This document shows, one piece after another, positions 11,520 through 23,899 of a DNA stretch of 64,000 bases (position 1 is the stretch's first letter; every line of letters starts with the position of its first letter). The DNA lies in NCBI GenBank assembly GCA_023525975.1, contig CM042039.1, forward strand, positions 18,072,501 to 18,136,500, read 5' to 3'. Source of the DNA: Smallanthus sonchifolius. Its lineage: Eukaryota > Streptophyta > Magnoliopsida > Asterales > Asteraceae. Under the pieces are notes generated by a model that saw only the letters and a list, made by a program, of their open reading frames with translations, had not been told where the DNA came from and searched no databases. The position numbers and the translations under genes were made by a program.

Positions 11520-12109
11520 CTGTGTTGTCAAAAGCCCTCCAGGCGAGCGCCTAGGCCCAAATTTAAAGCTCAGCGCAACTATAGCGCCTGGAGGTGACCG
11601 AGGCGCAGATCTAGGCTTTTTTTGCAAAGGCTAGCTCAGACGAGAGATTTTTTTCAGACGCCAAATCAACCAAAGCATGGGCTTTATTCATTCAGGCGCA
11701 ATCCATTAATTAATTTCGAATTTTTTTGAATTTTTTTTGACTATTTTTTAGTCTTTCATTGGCCCTAGAAAAAATAGGGACTACCAAATTAATTCCAAAT
11801 CAACGATCCTTTGTAGATATATACACACACCATTGAAGGTTACATAATAACAAATTGAAGTTTAAAGAAGCAATAAATGGTATTCAAATTTTGGTATTAG
11901 TTTTGATTATCTATGACTTTTATCTTTTGGTGCTAGTTATAATATCAGTGGTGTGGTATTAGTTTTCAATGTATAATATATATTTTTTTTGTTTTTTCCC
12001 TCTATATGTGCTTTTTTTTATCTCAGGTTCTCGCTTTTTTGCGCCTAGCGCCTAGGCCCGAGACAGTGGCTATGCGCCTTGAGTGCGCCTATCGCATTTG
12101 ACAACACAG
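11520..12109. mobile_element. TIR MITE, 590 bp, probably hAT-type
   Basis: Ends CTGTGTTGTCAAA (11520-11532) and TTTGACAACACAG (12097-12109) are exact inverted repeats. Further inside both ends carry AGCGCCTAGGC-type words in inverted order. The flanks GTTAGAAT (11512-11519) and ATTAGAAT (12110-12117) form an 8-bp target duplication with one mismatch, which points to the hAT superfamily. No coding capacity. Confidence 0.82.
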
Positions 12110-12963
12110 ATTAGAATATCCTAAGAAACAATAGATAACTTAATGCTTTGAAAGCACCAAAACCGGAAACTATCACATCCCCAAATTTATTCACTTAATA
12201 AATAAATAAATAAATCAAGGTTGCAACGATTGGTAACATTACACATCAGCGGAAACTAAAGTAAAGACTTCTATATATTGAACACCTTTAGAAATACTAA
12301 AATAAGCTAGTACAATGTCGTAGAACCATATAGGTCAAAACCGTCTTGAAGTTTAACGATCATGTTTCTTCGACTTCTAGGGTTTAATCCAAATGGCTAA
12401 CCTATTCCAACCGTGACATAGCTACATGTTACTTGAAAAACATACTTAAAAGTGTCAACACAAAGGTTGGTGAGTTTACACGTTTGATTATCTCAATGTA
12501 AAGTAGTTTTCCTTGAAAAACGTTGATAATGTATACGTGGTCAGAATATGAAACAGTTTTCTTCGAAAACATAGTAAAAAACATTTGCACGTAAACGAAT
12601 GACAAAACCATTTGTATGTAAACGATTGGCAGATCCATCTGCACGAAATGATTCAATGTATATGATAAACAAAACAAGAAATCATATCAAGTTTGACCCA
12701 TCATAACTAGCTAGGTATACGAAGTTTATTTCACATGAGTTTTAACCAAACCAAACACAGGTGTTTCGCCTCTCGCCCATTCCCCACAGGCTCACGAGTT
12801 AAGACAATGTGTAGTCATTGGGCCATACGGACCCTTGGTTAGCGCGACTAACCATGACTGGGAGTGTCAATCCCAATAGTACCATTCACAATATCCCGGC
12901 TATACGAGTTAATGGTTAAAAACTTGTTCACGTAGGGGACTTTACGAGCTCTTGCACGATTGT

Positions 12964-14635
12964 TGATATGTCATCATTTATACATGTTTTACATGCGTAA
13001 TAATCCCCATATTATGGTACTAATTGAATAATAACCTTGCAATTGATGCTTAAAATGTTTATATTTTGTAATTGCATGTTATTCGGTGTTGAAAATATAA
13101 ATCAAGCTAAATCCTATAATAAACACCAAGAATTCAATCTTCTAGAAGGTTCATTCTCGAGCTTTGACCCCCAAGAAGTCAAAATTGGTCAACAAGAGTC
13201 AACCAAGCAGCTAAAAGACAAAACTAAAGAAAAGTAGGGGGATGGACGGTCGTGCATCCCATTGCACGACCGTGCAAACCCTATGTTGCTCGACGGCCCA
13301 GTACAATGTCCTTTGTACCCTGTTTGATTCCCAAGGCCTTTGCATGACCGTGCAACCCAATGCACGACCGTGCATTGCACATTTTGAGGCCAATAAATAA
13401 GGGGTTTGAGTTCTTTATTCCACACATCTATCCATACCTTAAGAACACACAAGAAAGAGCTTATTTCGTAGTTAGAGTAAAGATTAGAGAGTAGAGGGCA
13501 TCTTCCTCCTTGTTCCACAATAGGGGAGCCTACGAAACTCAGTGTTATACTAGTCGTTATGACCATTCGTGGGTAAAGCTTCTTTGTATTCCTAGGGTGA
13601 AGATGATGTTTGGTGCATGTTAATGTTTAAAGTATTAATTTAGTGATATGTTTATGTATTTAATTATTCGCTCTTAAAACCACCTTTTGGTGGGCTTTTA
13701 TTATTGTCTAAATCCGTCTTTTTATTTGTGAGTGTCTTGATTTTAAAGAGTAAGATCGTAAAACCCTTTTTAATCAAACTTCTTTTGAAACTCGTACGTC
13801 TTTATACTAGCAGAGATTGATAAGCCAATGCTTGGTCTATACTTTTAAGGTTGTATGTCTTTATATGAACTTATTATGCGACCAAAAATTGATGAACTAA
13901 AGTTGGGAACGGTACGTCTTTATACTTGGCCCCATTGTTACACCGCCTCTCGGTGAGCAAAATATAATCACCTATTTCACTCTAATATAAAGCATTTTAA
14001 GTTCGATGTATTAAACCAACCTGTAGATGACCATTCGAATGGGTTGAGAGTAACTGTTGTCCCTAACGGGAGGCACTACTATTTTAATTTAAAGATTATA
14101 ATTCGTGAATCAAATATCGTGAGGACGAGGCTCTAGCGGTAACCCACGTCACACGTTTGTAGTAGTCATACCACAGAATTAGTCAACTTAACATTATCAC
14201 GTATCAAGCCGATTCGAAGCCCGAAGCAATACTATTCGTAACCTGATCATTTCCGACATATTTACTTTTATGCTATTTACTATTTTGTTTGTTACATTTA
14301 TGTTATACACATCACGCACGTTTTTACTTTTATGCTATTTACTTTACCGTCATTTACTTTTCTGTCATTTACTATTCTGCTTCACATGCACACAAAACCC
14401 ACTCACTAATTAATCCGGCTAAACGATAACAAAAGTTGAGTATTGGAACTCGACCGTGTCCATTGGTTCGATACTTGGTTCTTACCTAAACAATATTATG
14501 CTGTGATAGGTACACTTGCCTATTTTGTGTGTTTTAAGTTAAAGTAATTATCATTTTATAAATTTAAAACCTGATCTCGTGAAACCATCTTAAAAATATG
14601 TATTTATATTTTTATATATTAAACACACGCTATCA
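12964..14635 (+). mobile_element. Solo LTR, 1672 bp, ATTGT duplication
   Basis: It begins TGATATG and ends GCTATCA, so its ends are the inverted pair TGATA/TATCA. ATTGT flanks it on both sides (12959-12963 and 14636-14640). Element A sequence is continuous across the insertion when compared with 37270-37330. It has an inverted-repeat array, a TATA-like box at 13392 and a pyrimidine-rich start region, so it is a promoter-bearing LTR, oriented plus. Its internal region was lost by LTR recombination. Family not resolved; GC-rich CACGACCGTG words recall Athila/Tat-type gypsy LTRs. Confidence 0.82.
13244..13402 (+). promoter_or_regulatory. Inverted-repeat array upstream of TATA box in the solo LTR
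   Basis: TGCACGACCGTGCA occurs at 13263-13276 and 13361-13374, with a one-base variant at 13341-13354 and a reverse half-site at 13244-13253. Arms TGCACG/CGTGCA are perfect around AC. The TATA-like CAATAAATAAGG follows at 13391-13402, about 17 bp after the last copy. Confidence 0.6.
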
Positions 14636-16879
14636 ATTGTCTCATGTAAACATAAATGGTCGGTCATGATTTCTTGTTTATAACGAATAAGCAAATATGT
14701 TTCATGTTTTCTCAAATGTATCAAGTAATGTTGTTCACAAATGTATCAAACGATGATGTTTCATAGTTTCAAACGTGTTATGCAAGTATGTTTCTCCTCC
14801 GATGTTTCTAAAACATTTAAAAGTAAAAAAAGGGCAACGAACTCACCTGGTGACGTGTTAAGGACAATAATGTTCTTCTGATAGCACTGTAAACCAATGT
14901 CCACAAGATATGATAGTAACGGGTTTACGTACTACTCGAGTCCTACGATGCCGGTAGGTAAAGAGCTTTATAAACTAACCCCAATGTTATAAAGTAAATC
15001 TAAACTCGCGTCGAGTTATCAAGTGTGCGGTTGAGCTTTGTTGATTCTTAAAGGTATACGGTGTCGATTCAACGATCGGTAATATTAGATACTTAGATCG
15101 AGTCGAGATTCTCAACTCGAACATGTTTTAATAATTATGCTTAAAAATATTAGTTTGTCAGGCACACAATGATACGTAACTATGTGCTCGTATAAATAAT
15201 AACAAATCACGTTCGTACGTCTTTTAATGGAATGTATACAATCTTATTTTTACTATGACGATCACAAGTTTTCATATTTATTGAAAACGTATTCATTTAG
15301 GTTTCTAAAAGTTCGTGTCATAAATTCAAAGGTCTTAACAATACATACATATATATATGTGTGTGTGTATATTTGAGCATGTGAATATACATGTATTTAT
15401 TTTCAAAACTAGACATCATGTTATATAATAATTGTTTGATTCAAATATAAAATATGAATATTTCTATAAGAATATGTATTTATAGGTATTTATATAAGTA
15501 TATCTATTTGTTTAGATGGTACATTTATATCTATAAAAATATAGTTGTATCAAACCTTGTTTATTCCATCTAAACATTTGTTTAAATACCAATTAGCGTC
15601 ATATCAATAAGATATATGTATGTATATACGTACGTTTATACAAAATACTTAAAGTTTAAATTAATTTCAGTCGTATTTATTTTGTATAAATCGTTTCATA
15701 CCACAAGTATCATACGTGTCCTTGTATATGTTTATATAGATATAAATGTAGCACCTACAGTATAAACTTAATACAATATTTGTTGTCAAATAATCTCAAC
15801 TATTGTATATTCGTATTAAGCTATAACCATTAACGATTTTTGTGTTATAAATGTAATATAACAATCTCTTTTGTTAAAGATACGTATTTATAGCTCATGA
15901 ATATTAATTGTAAAGTTAATATTTATTTCATTATTATTTTTACTGTTAATAAATCTTCTAAGCTCAACGTGATCTAATTGCTCACACGTTTATTCTCGCA
16001 TAAATAAATATAGTCATTTTAACGCGCGTTATATACCTTTTTATGTGTTCGGTAAGCGTATATAAACTCGTTGACCACAGTTGACCAGATTTGACTAGTT
16101 GAATTTTGTTAACCGGGTCTGACCAACGCTCGAGACGTCTTATCCTGTCCAAAAAGCACGTATTTAACACTCGGGAATGAAACCCGACCACCAAATTTAC
16201 TAGATCTAGTACAACAAACGACTAACTATATAAATTTAACCTAACATTTCAAACAAACCTCAAAGATTGTAGATCGGGATGATCGAGTGCTACACGAAAC
16301 AAGATCCGGTTCATTTCGTGTTCTCCAAAGGCTTGTCAGAGCTTTAAACAGAAAAGTAACCATCATAACGTGTTGATCAAGCTTTAAACAACAATAATAA
16401 TGGAAGGGGACTCACCGGAAACTAAATGAGCTCGTCGGAACCCCATCGATTTCGCCGAAAAATCGGGTTTTTAGCCGGAGAAACTAATCTGAGCCTCTTT
16501 TCGTCCCCCTCCTTCTTCTATCACCCCATTGTCTTACCCTAAACCGACCAAAACCGTTACCAAAACCCTCTCATCACTATCGTCGCCTTTGTTCCTTCCG
16601 TCATTCCCTTTTAACCATAGACTCGTCACCACCACTTACGTTCTGCCATCGGGAGAACAAATGAAATCAGGAGAAATAGATAAAGGGGATGGTAGCGCTA
16701 CTCACGCGTGGGTCGTCGGAGCCGCTATGGCCTGCCCGAAAACCAGTTAGCCGTCACCACAGCCACTCTCCTATCTTCCTTGCAGACCGGAGTTACCTAA
16801 ACGAGCCGTTACCATCTTCGTCGTCTGAGATCTGGGCTCTCCACCATTGCCAGAAGCGTGCTGCTGCTACCCCTACCTA

Positions 16880-17010
16880 GTACCGCCGTCGATGGGCCGG
16901 AGAGGCAGCCAGCCTCCCCCCTCCTGCTCTCCTGGTCGCTCTCTCTGTGTGGTTAGGGTTTTGGAACGAGGATGAAAGAGGAATATGAGTTCTTTTATAC
17001 TTAGGGTTTG
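16880..17010 (-). promoter_or_regulatory. Element A LTR promoter, module 1
   Basis: On the minus strand a TATA-like AGTATAAAAGAA (about 16993-17004) is followed downstream by a CT/AG-rich leader and a GC-rich stretch (16700-16950) with CCGG and CACCGG words. The arrangement repeats that of 19150-19280, so the left LTR has two related start modules. Confidence 0.45.
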
Positions 17011-17440
17011 AGTGGGGGTTTTCAAGAGAAATAATACTGGTTTATGAATAACGCGTACCCAATGGGTATCCGTTACGACTAAAACTCCCAAACTTTTATT
17101 TTAGAATACATAGAATTATGAAACGTTATTAATAATACTATTTGAGTATTTTAAATCGTGAACTCTCTATTTCAATTGGTGCATAAACCGGTACACGTCG
17201 GTATCGCATTTGTAACGCACTTGTCATTTTTAAATGTTTCGCACTCTATTAAAATTATTATTTCTCAAATAATAATAATAGTAATTAAACAACGATGTTA
17301 TAGATGTTCACTCATGTTATTTAATCATATAAGGTAATAATAAATAACAGAATTTACGTCTACGCCGGTATTTGTCGTATTCGCGTGTTCCATGTCGTAT
17401 GACTCACGTGTTAATCTCTAATTTATCATTCGAAGTAAAT

Positions 17441-17442
17441 TT

Positions 17443-17481
<39 letters not shown>

Positions 17482-17767
17482 TGAGAACTCCTATCAATGG
17501 TTTATATTTTTTATATATTGTCATGTGTTTATGTACATAAAAAACAATCAAACTAATTTTTATAAATGTTTTTACATTTTTAAATTTTTACCTACACATG
17601 TGTAGTCTTGTGTAAGTTTTACTACCAACATATGTATAGGTAAAAGTTTAAAAATGTAAAAACATATGAAAAAATTAGTTTGATTGTTTTTTATGTACAT
17701 AAACACACATAACAATATATAAAAAATACAAAATTCAAAAAATATAAACCATTGATAAGAGTTCTCA

Positions 17768-17818
<51 letters not shown>
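17441..17818. mobile_element. Hairpin MITE inserted in a TA microsatellite
   Basis: The body (17480-17769) is one long inverted repeat with ends CTTGAGAACTC and GAG(T)TCTCAAG-type. The arms continue through ATCAATGGTTTATATTTT and ATGTACATAAAAAACAATC. Both sides are (TA)n tracts (17441-17478, 17771-17818). The matching right LTR of element A has only a short TA run at the same place (61722-61730), so the hairpin came with the microsatellite. It is not coding: frames on both strands are mirror images. Confidence 0.75.
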
Positions 17819-17821
<3 letters not shown>

Positions 17822-19139
17822 ATACGACACGTTTATGTTTATAAAGTATAGTTGTATCACATTTGTCATTTGTCAAATTCTAGTTTAGTCCTCCGGATCA
17901 TATACTTTGTTATCATTCAACGACGTATCAAATAATAACTAAATATATATATACCGTTATATAAAATCCTTGATGTTAACGTTATTCTGATCGTATCTAA
18001 GACGTATAAACCGTTTTATACCATAATTTATATAATTGTTTTTCACGTTCACTTATTAATATCTACTAATCGTACATACGGCTCGTTGGCCACGTTTAAT
18101 GTTCTTGTTTAATCTATTCACTCATTTACGAATACGATTTCTCGTTTATTACAAATATATATTTAGTCCGAACGAGTTTATCTATATTAAATATGCTTGT
18201 TTTACGGTCCATTAATATTAATCATTATGTTAATATTTATTTTTACCGTTAATAAGTCGTTTAGGCTCAACGTGTTTAACCGCACACACTCGCTTAACTT
18301 TTGTAATAATAAACGTAAAACGTTTAGCAGGTGCTTTTACCTTCCCGATCGTTGGGTTCGTATACGTGGACTCGTTTATGATCTTGACCAATGTTGACCA
18401 TAGTTGACTTCCGTTGACCGAGTCTCGAGAGATCTTAAAACAAGACTAACTATCCCGATCTAACCGCCATATCCTGTGAATGTTCACATTGATACACGGG
18501 AATGAAACCCGACCACCCAAAGTTTCTAGATCTATAACAAAAAGCAACTAATCGTAAGGAAACCCATCCGATTAACAAAACCGGTCTCAAATTTTTTAGA
18601 TCTACACCCGTAATGACAAGAAAACGAGAAAGGACTCACCGGAATCACCGGGTAAACATGAGAATGTTTCTAGTTGCCGGATCTATAGCCGGAAAAGAGT
18701 ATTTCGTCGGAAAGCTCGAACATGGAGACATATCAGTATAAATATGTAGATCTAAACTGGAATAACAAGGAAATCGGAGGGAACTCACCGGAAAACAAAG
18801 GTTCGCCGGACCCTAATGGCTGCCGGAAAAGCAGGGCTTGCCGGAATGAGCTCTCGTATGCCAGGAAAGGGTCTTGACTAGATCTAAGCATGGTAACCAC
18901 TCATCGGTTCGAAAGAGGCATGTGGCGAGTCTGCTGGTCGTCCGCTATCTTCGTCGACGTGACCAGGAGGCTTGCCGGAAAAACGGTTTTGCTGTCGGAA
19001 CCCTAGCTCCGCCGCGCGCCACCGTCTCCTTGACCGCAGATACATCACCATCACTAGAACGATTTTCCTTGCACCGTCGTTGTTTCCGTTGCTTCATGGT
19101 TCCAAGACCACTGGGAACCACCGTCTGCCCCCCGTCTTC

Positions 19140-19290
19140 TTCTTCCGCCGTGGCGCCGCCGTGAGCTGTCTGAGATCAGAGTCTCTCCCCTCTTTTTCTC
19201 TCAACTACACCTTTATGTGTGTGTTTGTGTTTTACAAAAATGAAAGGGTCATGGGGGTAAGTTAGTATATATAAGGGGGAGTTTTTAACG
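19140..19290 (-). promoter_or_regulatory. Element A LTR promoter, module 2
   Basis: The minus strand reads CTTATATATACTAAC (19266-19280), then a leader with ACACAAACACACACAT and a GAGAGAAAAAGAGGGGAGAG purine stretch. Just upstream (plus 19288-19316) are the perfect palindromes GTTTAAAC and ACGAGCTCGT. The same module stands at 63590-63740 in the other LTR. Confidence 0.5.
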
Positions 19291-20102
19291 TGTTTAAACC
19301 GGTGAACGAGCTCGTCATCGTCTCGTTCCTGTGTTTATCCGTCTCGCGGTCTCCCAAAAATTTTTGTGTTGGTAAAACCTAGGATTATTTTAAGTAAACC
19401 GATTAATATAATAGTTTTATTCGAGAGATTTTTCTCGATACATTAATACTATCAACCACGCGTTTAACGTAGTTTTTCGTATCGTACGCGAAGTTGCGTA
19501 AAATTTTCACGATAACCATTCAAGATGAAAATTAATAACATATCGACACTTCTTTGACCCAGATACCCGTTATGCCATTTTTCGGATGATAACCGGTTAA
19601 CTGGCGCGTTATTCGTTTAACGACTCATTTATTTCAGAAACTTCTAACATTTTGTGACAACTCGCGCTCCGTTATTTTCTATTATTATTTCATAATTAAT
19701 GACAACAATTTTAGGTATTTATCTATTATATATGTATTTATCAGATTACGGATAATCGAATGATGGTTACATACCGGTGTTCGACGCAGTCACGCGTCTA
19801 ACGTTGTATAACTCATGCTTAAATGTTCCTAAAGCGTTCGAATAATTTTTAATAATTATTATTAATATTTAATTAGTATTAGCATTCAGATATCGCGTTG
19901 TGTGCCGATTACTATCGTGAACACGTTAATCTATTTAACCGTACGCCGTGAGACTATGTAAACGCTAGGTATTAATAATATGTTATCTCGAATCATTCAA
20001 TGATCCGTCAAGCAAATCCACATATCAAATTAACCTATTTGGGCCTAGAACGGGCTTGGATCCTTATTGGACCTCAATGGGTTTGAATTTCTATTGGGCC
20101 TT

Positions 20103-20639
20103 TGTAGAGTCATATCTTATGTATAAGCTGTTGTCATTTATTGTTTGTTTAAACAGTTTTAGAGTAGTTTACTTTCTGTCATTTCATTAAATGTAATTTC
20201 AGTTTTCTGTAATTTACTGTTTTTATTTCTAAGTCTGGGCCATCGAAACTACTTAGTTTCGATTGAGTGTGTTCAATTGAAACTAGTAGTTTCGATAGAT
20301 GGTAGTTTCGACAGTCTATGTATCACTTGTAAATGGTCAATCGAAACTAGTAGTTTCGATTGAACATAGTTTCGATACTGTCACTACTATAAATAGCCTA
20401 GTTTGAGAATGTTTAGGAAGTGTGTAGCGGCTGTAACCCTGAACCTTCTCTTTCATATTTTTCCTGAATCAATACAATTTGCAGTTGTTTATTCACTATG
20501 TTCTTACACTTTCATACCATTTGCGTGTTGATTTATAGTGTGGTTAGCCTGTTATCTTCACCAACACTGTTTCTAGTTTTCGCCTGTGTGTGTGTGTAAT
20601 CGATCAAATTAGTGATTTTAAGAGAAATCTGGACCTACA
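20103..20639 (+). repeat. copia1 5' LTR
   Basis: It starts TGTAGAGTCATATC and ends GGACCTACA. The partner is at 32405-32967. This copy lacks about 26 bp (a CACCACCATACACACAG segment) present in the 3' LTR near 32880-32905, a deletion next to the CTGTGTGTGTG run. Confidence 0.92.
20242..20395 (+). promoter_or_regulatory. copia1 LTR inverted-repeat array and TATA box
   Basis: Three palindromes are built from ATCGAAACTA and TAGTTTCGAT: 20242-20263 (10-bp perfect arms), 20276-20296 (one mismatch) and 20338-20362 (12-bp perfect arms, one central base). Single half-sites lie between and after them. TATAAATA follows at 20388-20395. The 3' LTR repeats the set at about 32544-32698, with the second palindrome perfect. 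Confidence 0.7.
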
Positions 20640-20641
20640 AT

Positions 20642-20653
20642 TGGTATCAGAGC
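20642..20653 (+). other. copia1 primer-binding site
   Basis: TGGTATCAGAGC, complementary to the 3' end of initiator tRNA-Met, lies two bases after the 5' LTR. It primes minus-strand DNA synthesis. Confidence 0.9.
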
Positions 20654-20981
20654 TTTATGCTCTAGTGTTTTTGAGTGTTATCAGGTTTTTTGATCGATTC
20701 TAGGTGATTTGTGAGGTATTTTGAGCTTATTTCGGGTTTTTGCACGTCTATTCTCGGAAGTACTGTTTCATCGATTTCCAAGGGTTTTTGCTCGTATTTT
20801 CAGAATCGGAAGTTGGATTAGTGATCAGGAGGGTTAGTCGAAGGTTTTCGCCGGATTGGTTTGTCATTTCTGCACTATTGATTTCTGGAGCTTATCATCA
20901 ATGGAGTATTTCTGAGCTTGGAGAAGAAGGCATCGAAATTACTGGGGACAGTTTCTGATTTCCGTTGATCATCGAAACTTC

Positions 20982-21275
20982 TTGTCTACATTTTGTCAGG
21001 AGAAGGTACTATTGAAACTAAATTTTGTCTTATCTCTATCGAAACTGTGGTTATCGAAAATTGCCTTGAAAATTTTCTGTATCGAAACTAGTTGTTTCGA
21101 TAAAAACTGTCCTATCGAAACTAGTTGTTTCGATAAAAGTTGTCCTATCGAAACTAGTTGTTTCGATAAAAGTTGTCCTATTGAAACTAGTTGTTTCGAT
21201 AAAAGTTGTTCTATAGAAACTAGTTGTTTCGATAGAAGTTGACCTATCGAAACTAGTTACTGTTTTAGTTTCGAT
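20982..21275 (+). repeat. 33-bp tandem repeat in the copia1 leader
   Basis: From about 21080 to 21275 a 33-bp unit repeats five to six times. Each has ATCGAAACTAG then TTGTTTCGAT and a TAAAAGTTGTCCT tail. Because 33 is a multiple of three, an upstream frame (20982-21242) stays open and encodes 11-residue repeats with ETSCFDKSCPI. It ends before the gag ATG at 21286, in another frame. I treat it as leader, not as a gene. Confidence 0.75.
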
Positions 21276-21285
21276 TCAAAATATT

Positions 21286-22662
21286 ATGGCCACTTCAAGT
21301 TCAACAGAACATTCTGGGGGAAATAGACCACCTGTTCTTGTGTCCACAAGAGATTTTGATGAATGGACTAAAAAAATGAAGCTCTTCTTTCAATTTCACG
21401 ATTATACACTGTTGAGTTCTATCACCGATGGTCCCCACAAGCCCGTAACTACCACTGCTGATGTTCAACGTCCTAAGTTAGTATCTGAGTATGATGAGAA
21501 AGATCTTGCCTTGATTGCCCGAGACAACAAGGCCTACGGGACTATTGCCATGGCTCTTCCTATGGATATTTTCAACATCTTTGCTGAGTACACAACTGCC
21601 AAAGACTTATGGGTTGCACTGTGCACAAGATATGAGGGAAGTGAGGATGTCAGGGAAAGCAAAAAAGATCTGATCAAGAAATAATATGCGATGTTCAGCC
21701 GTGTAAGGGGAGAATCAATATCTGATTTGATCAACCGTTTCTCAAGCATTGTATCAAGGTTGAAGGTAATGGGAGTTGAGTACCCTACTCTTGATCTAAA
21801 CAAGAAACTCCTAGATTCTCTTCCTGAGGAATGGAATATGTATCGAATCATGATCAAAAAGACTGAGAATCTGAGTGCTCTGTCTCAAAAGGAAGTCTAT
21901 AGCATTCTTGAATCTTATGAAATTGAGATTAAGAAGGGAGCAGTCACCCCATCAAATCAGTCTGGAAACACAGCTCTCATTGCTGGATCAAGCTCATCCG
22001 GTAGCCCATACTTTCAGACTGATGTCCCTCCTTCCGCTGCTGCAATTAATTCTACCAGCTCCTCTGCTTCTCAAAAGACTATCACCATGATTCCTGATGA
22101 ATATGTCCCAATCATGACTGCTTTCATGTCGTGCTATGATGCACTGATCTCTGGAAATCTAACACCGGTTAGCTTTCAACCTGATGACTTGGAGCAGATT
22201 AATCCTGATGATTTGGAGAAAATGGACATTGATTGGTGCATGGACATGTTGACCTTAAGAGCCAAAAGATTCATCAAAAGAACTGGCATAGACAGATTCA
22301 AGCAGGGAAAGACACTTGGGTTTGATATCAAGAAGGTGAGATGCTACAATTGTGATCAGCTGGGTCACTTTGCCAAAAACTGCAAGGATACGTCCTCCAA
22401 GGATCAGCAAGAAAAGAAGATCTCCTCTGGAAAACAAGCTGCCAATCCTCCAAAGACAAACACATCTTCAAGCTCCACAGCTCTTGTGTGTCAGGCTGAT
22501 GGACATTATCATTGGGGAGACCAAGCTGAGGAAGCTGCTGATAAAGCTTTGATGGCTGATGTGGAGGACATGGGCAAGTGTGTCATGATTGAACCTGCTG
22601 AGGATCTCACTGCTGTGCCTGCTGAGGTTATTTTAAACTGTGTAATTCTAGATCTTGCTTGA
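21286..22662 (+). pseudogene. gag: copia1 gag, one nonsense codon
   Basis: The ATG at 21286 follows the tandem repeat. The protein has the copia-type gag (UBN2/Retrotran_gag-like) body, with FDEWTKKMKLFFQF near the start and DLWVALCTRYEGS. A CCHC zinc knuckle, CYNCDQLGHFAKNC, starts at codon 353. Gag coats genomic RNA in cytoplasmic particles. TAA at 21682-21684 interrupts the frame; reading resumes in the same frame at once and runs to 22662, 459 codons in all, close to the 428 codons of the copia2 gag. The stop separates the N-terminal third from the rest, so a full product would need readthrough. Confidence 0.88.
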
Positions 22663-22696
22663 ATGAAATTCAAAAATACAGATCATCAATCAAGCC

Positions 22697-23898
22697 TTGA
22701 TTGATGAACGAAATCACATTAAGGTGATGTATGACTCTGTGGCCAAAAATGAGAAACTTTACTTAAAGAAAATTCATGATATTTTTGGTGAAAATCGTTC
22801 TTTAATTGTGCAACTCAATACTCAAACCATTAATAATACAATTTTAACTGAAAGTGTCCAAAAGGCAGAAAAAGCCAAATTACAGGTTGATCACATGGAT
22901 ATGGATTAGAAAATTCTGTTTGGAATAATTGATAAACAATTTAATAGAAAAGGCACAGAAGGTCTTGGGTATAACTCTCATCCACCTCCTTATTCTAAAT
23001 CAGGAAGATTTGCTGATATTCTAACTCCACATGTTTCCACACCTTTTGTTTGCACATTATCTCCTGATGATTATATTACATCTTCTGATTCTGACAGTTT
23101 TGCTTCTTGTGCAGAGTCAAATTGTGTAAATTCCGAAGATGATTGTGATAAGAGTGCTAATGATAGAACTATTTTAAAAAGAACTTGAGTCGGATGAATG
23201 TAATAATATGTCCGTGTCAAAACCAAATATTTGTGAACACGTTAAAAACTTGTATTTTGATTCTATGCCTGCTGAGCATACGGGTTTGGGATGTGATGTT
23301 TCTAAATTTAAAAATGCTTTGCCTTTTGTTCCTAAATCTTTGAATGTTATGCCATGTGTTACAAAATTTAAAAGTGCAGGAATTATTGTGAATGATGTAC
23401 CACGTGAAACCATGAGCAACATGGAATTTTTCATATTAAAGGAAGCACATCGTCTTCAAGACAACGTTATTGATGAGAGAACCGTCTCATGTTCAGATTC
23501 CTCAACATCACAATCATCTTCATCTTGTGATGACTATTATCAGGCTAAGATATCTTGTGAAAACATCTGTTTTAGTTGTGGTGCCTCAAATCATGTTTCA
23601 AAAAGTTGTAAATTGATAACCACAAATTCTAATGAAAAATCGCCTTCCGAAAGTTCATTAAATTCATACATGTTGCCTAAGTCTTCTCACAGTAGGAAAT
23701 CTAGGCGTAAAAGAATTAAAAATGCTAAAAATCATTTAAAACGAATGTGGAAAATTAAAAATAATGTTCTATTTGATGACCGTGTTTCATCAAAGGATGG
23801 TTGTAATTTTGATTCCAATGAGATGTCATATCCTGACACTAAGATCTCTTGATTGAAACAATGTTGGTCAAAACGTATAAATGGTTCGTTGTGTATAG
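22697..23898 (+). pseudogene. copia1 gag-pol linker region (coiled coil, second zinc knuckle), frame-broken
   Basis: This corresponds in position to the copia2 ORF at 48853-50331. A helical, coiled-coil-like piece (22697-22909) is followed by a gap with stops and then a frame at 23208-23852. That frame has an S-rich stretch, a second CCHC knuckle CFSCGASNHVSKSC (about 23571-23612) and a basic RKSRRKRIKNAKNH tail. The pieces lie in different frames, so at least two indels have hit it. Role unknown; extra nucleic-acid binding is likely from the knuckle and basic tail. Confidence 0.65.
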
Positions 23899-23899
23899 G

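Noticed and set aside
13189..13566. 125-codon minus frame over the solo LTR
   Set aside because: It runs antisense to the LTR promoter region and is built on the CACGACCGTG repeats.
17372..17876. Open frames on both strands with YIYIYI runs
   Set aside because: They are translations of a TA microsatellite and a perfect hairpin, so the two strands give the same peptide.
18874..19265. GC-rich overlapping frames, repeated at 63343-63597
   Set aside because: They lie opposite the LTR leader on the non-sense strand, differ by frame-breaking changes between the two LTRs and match no family.
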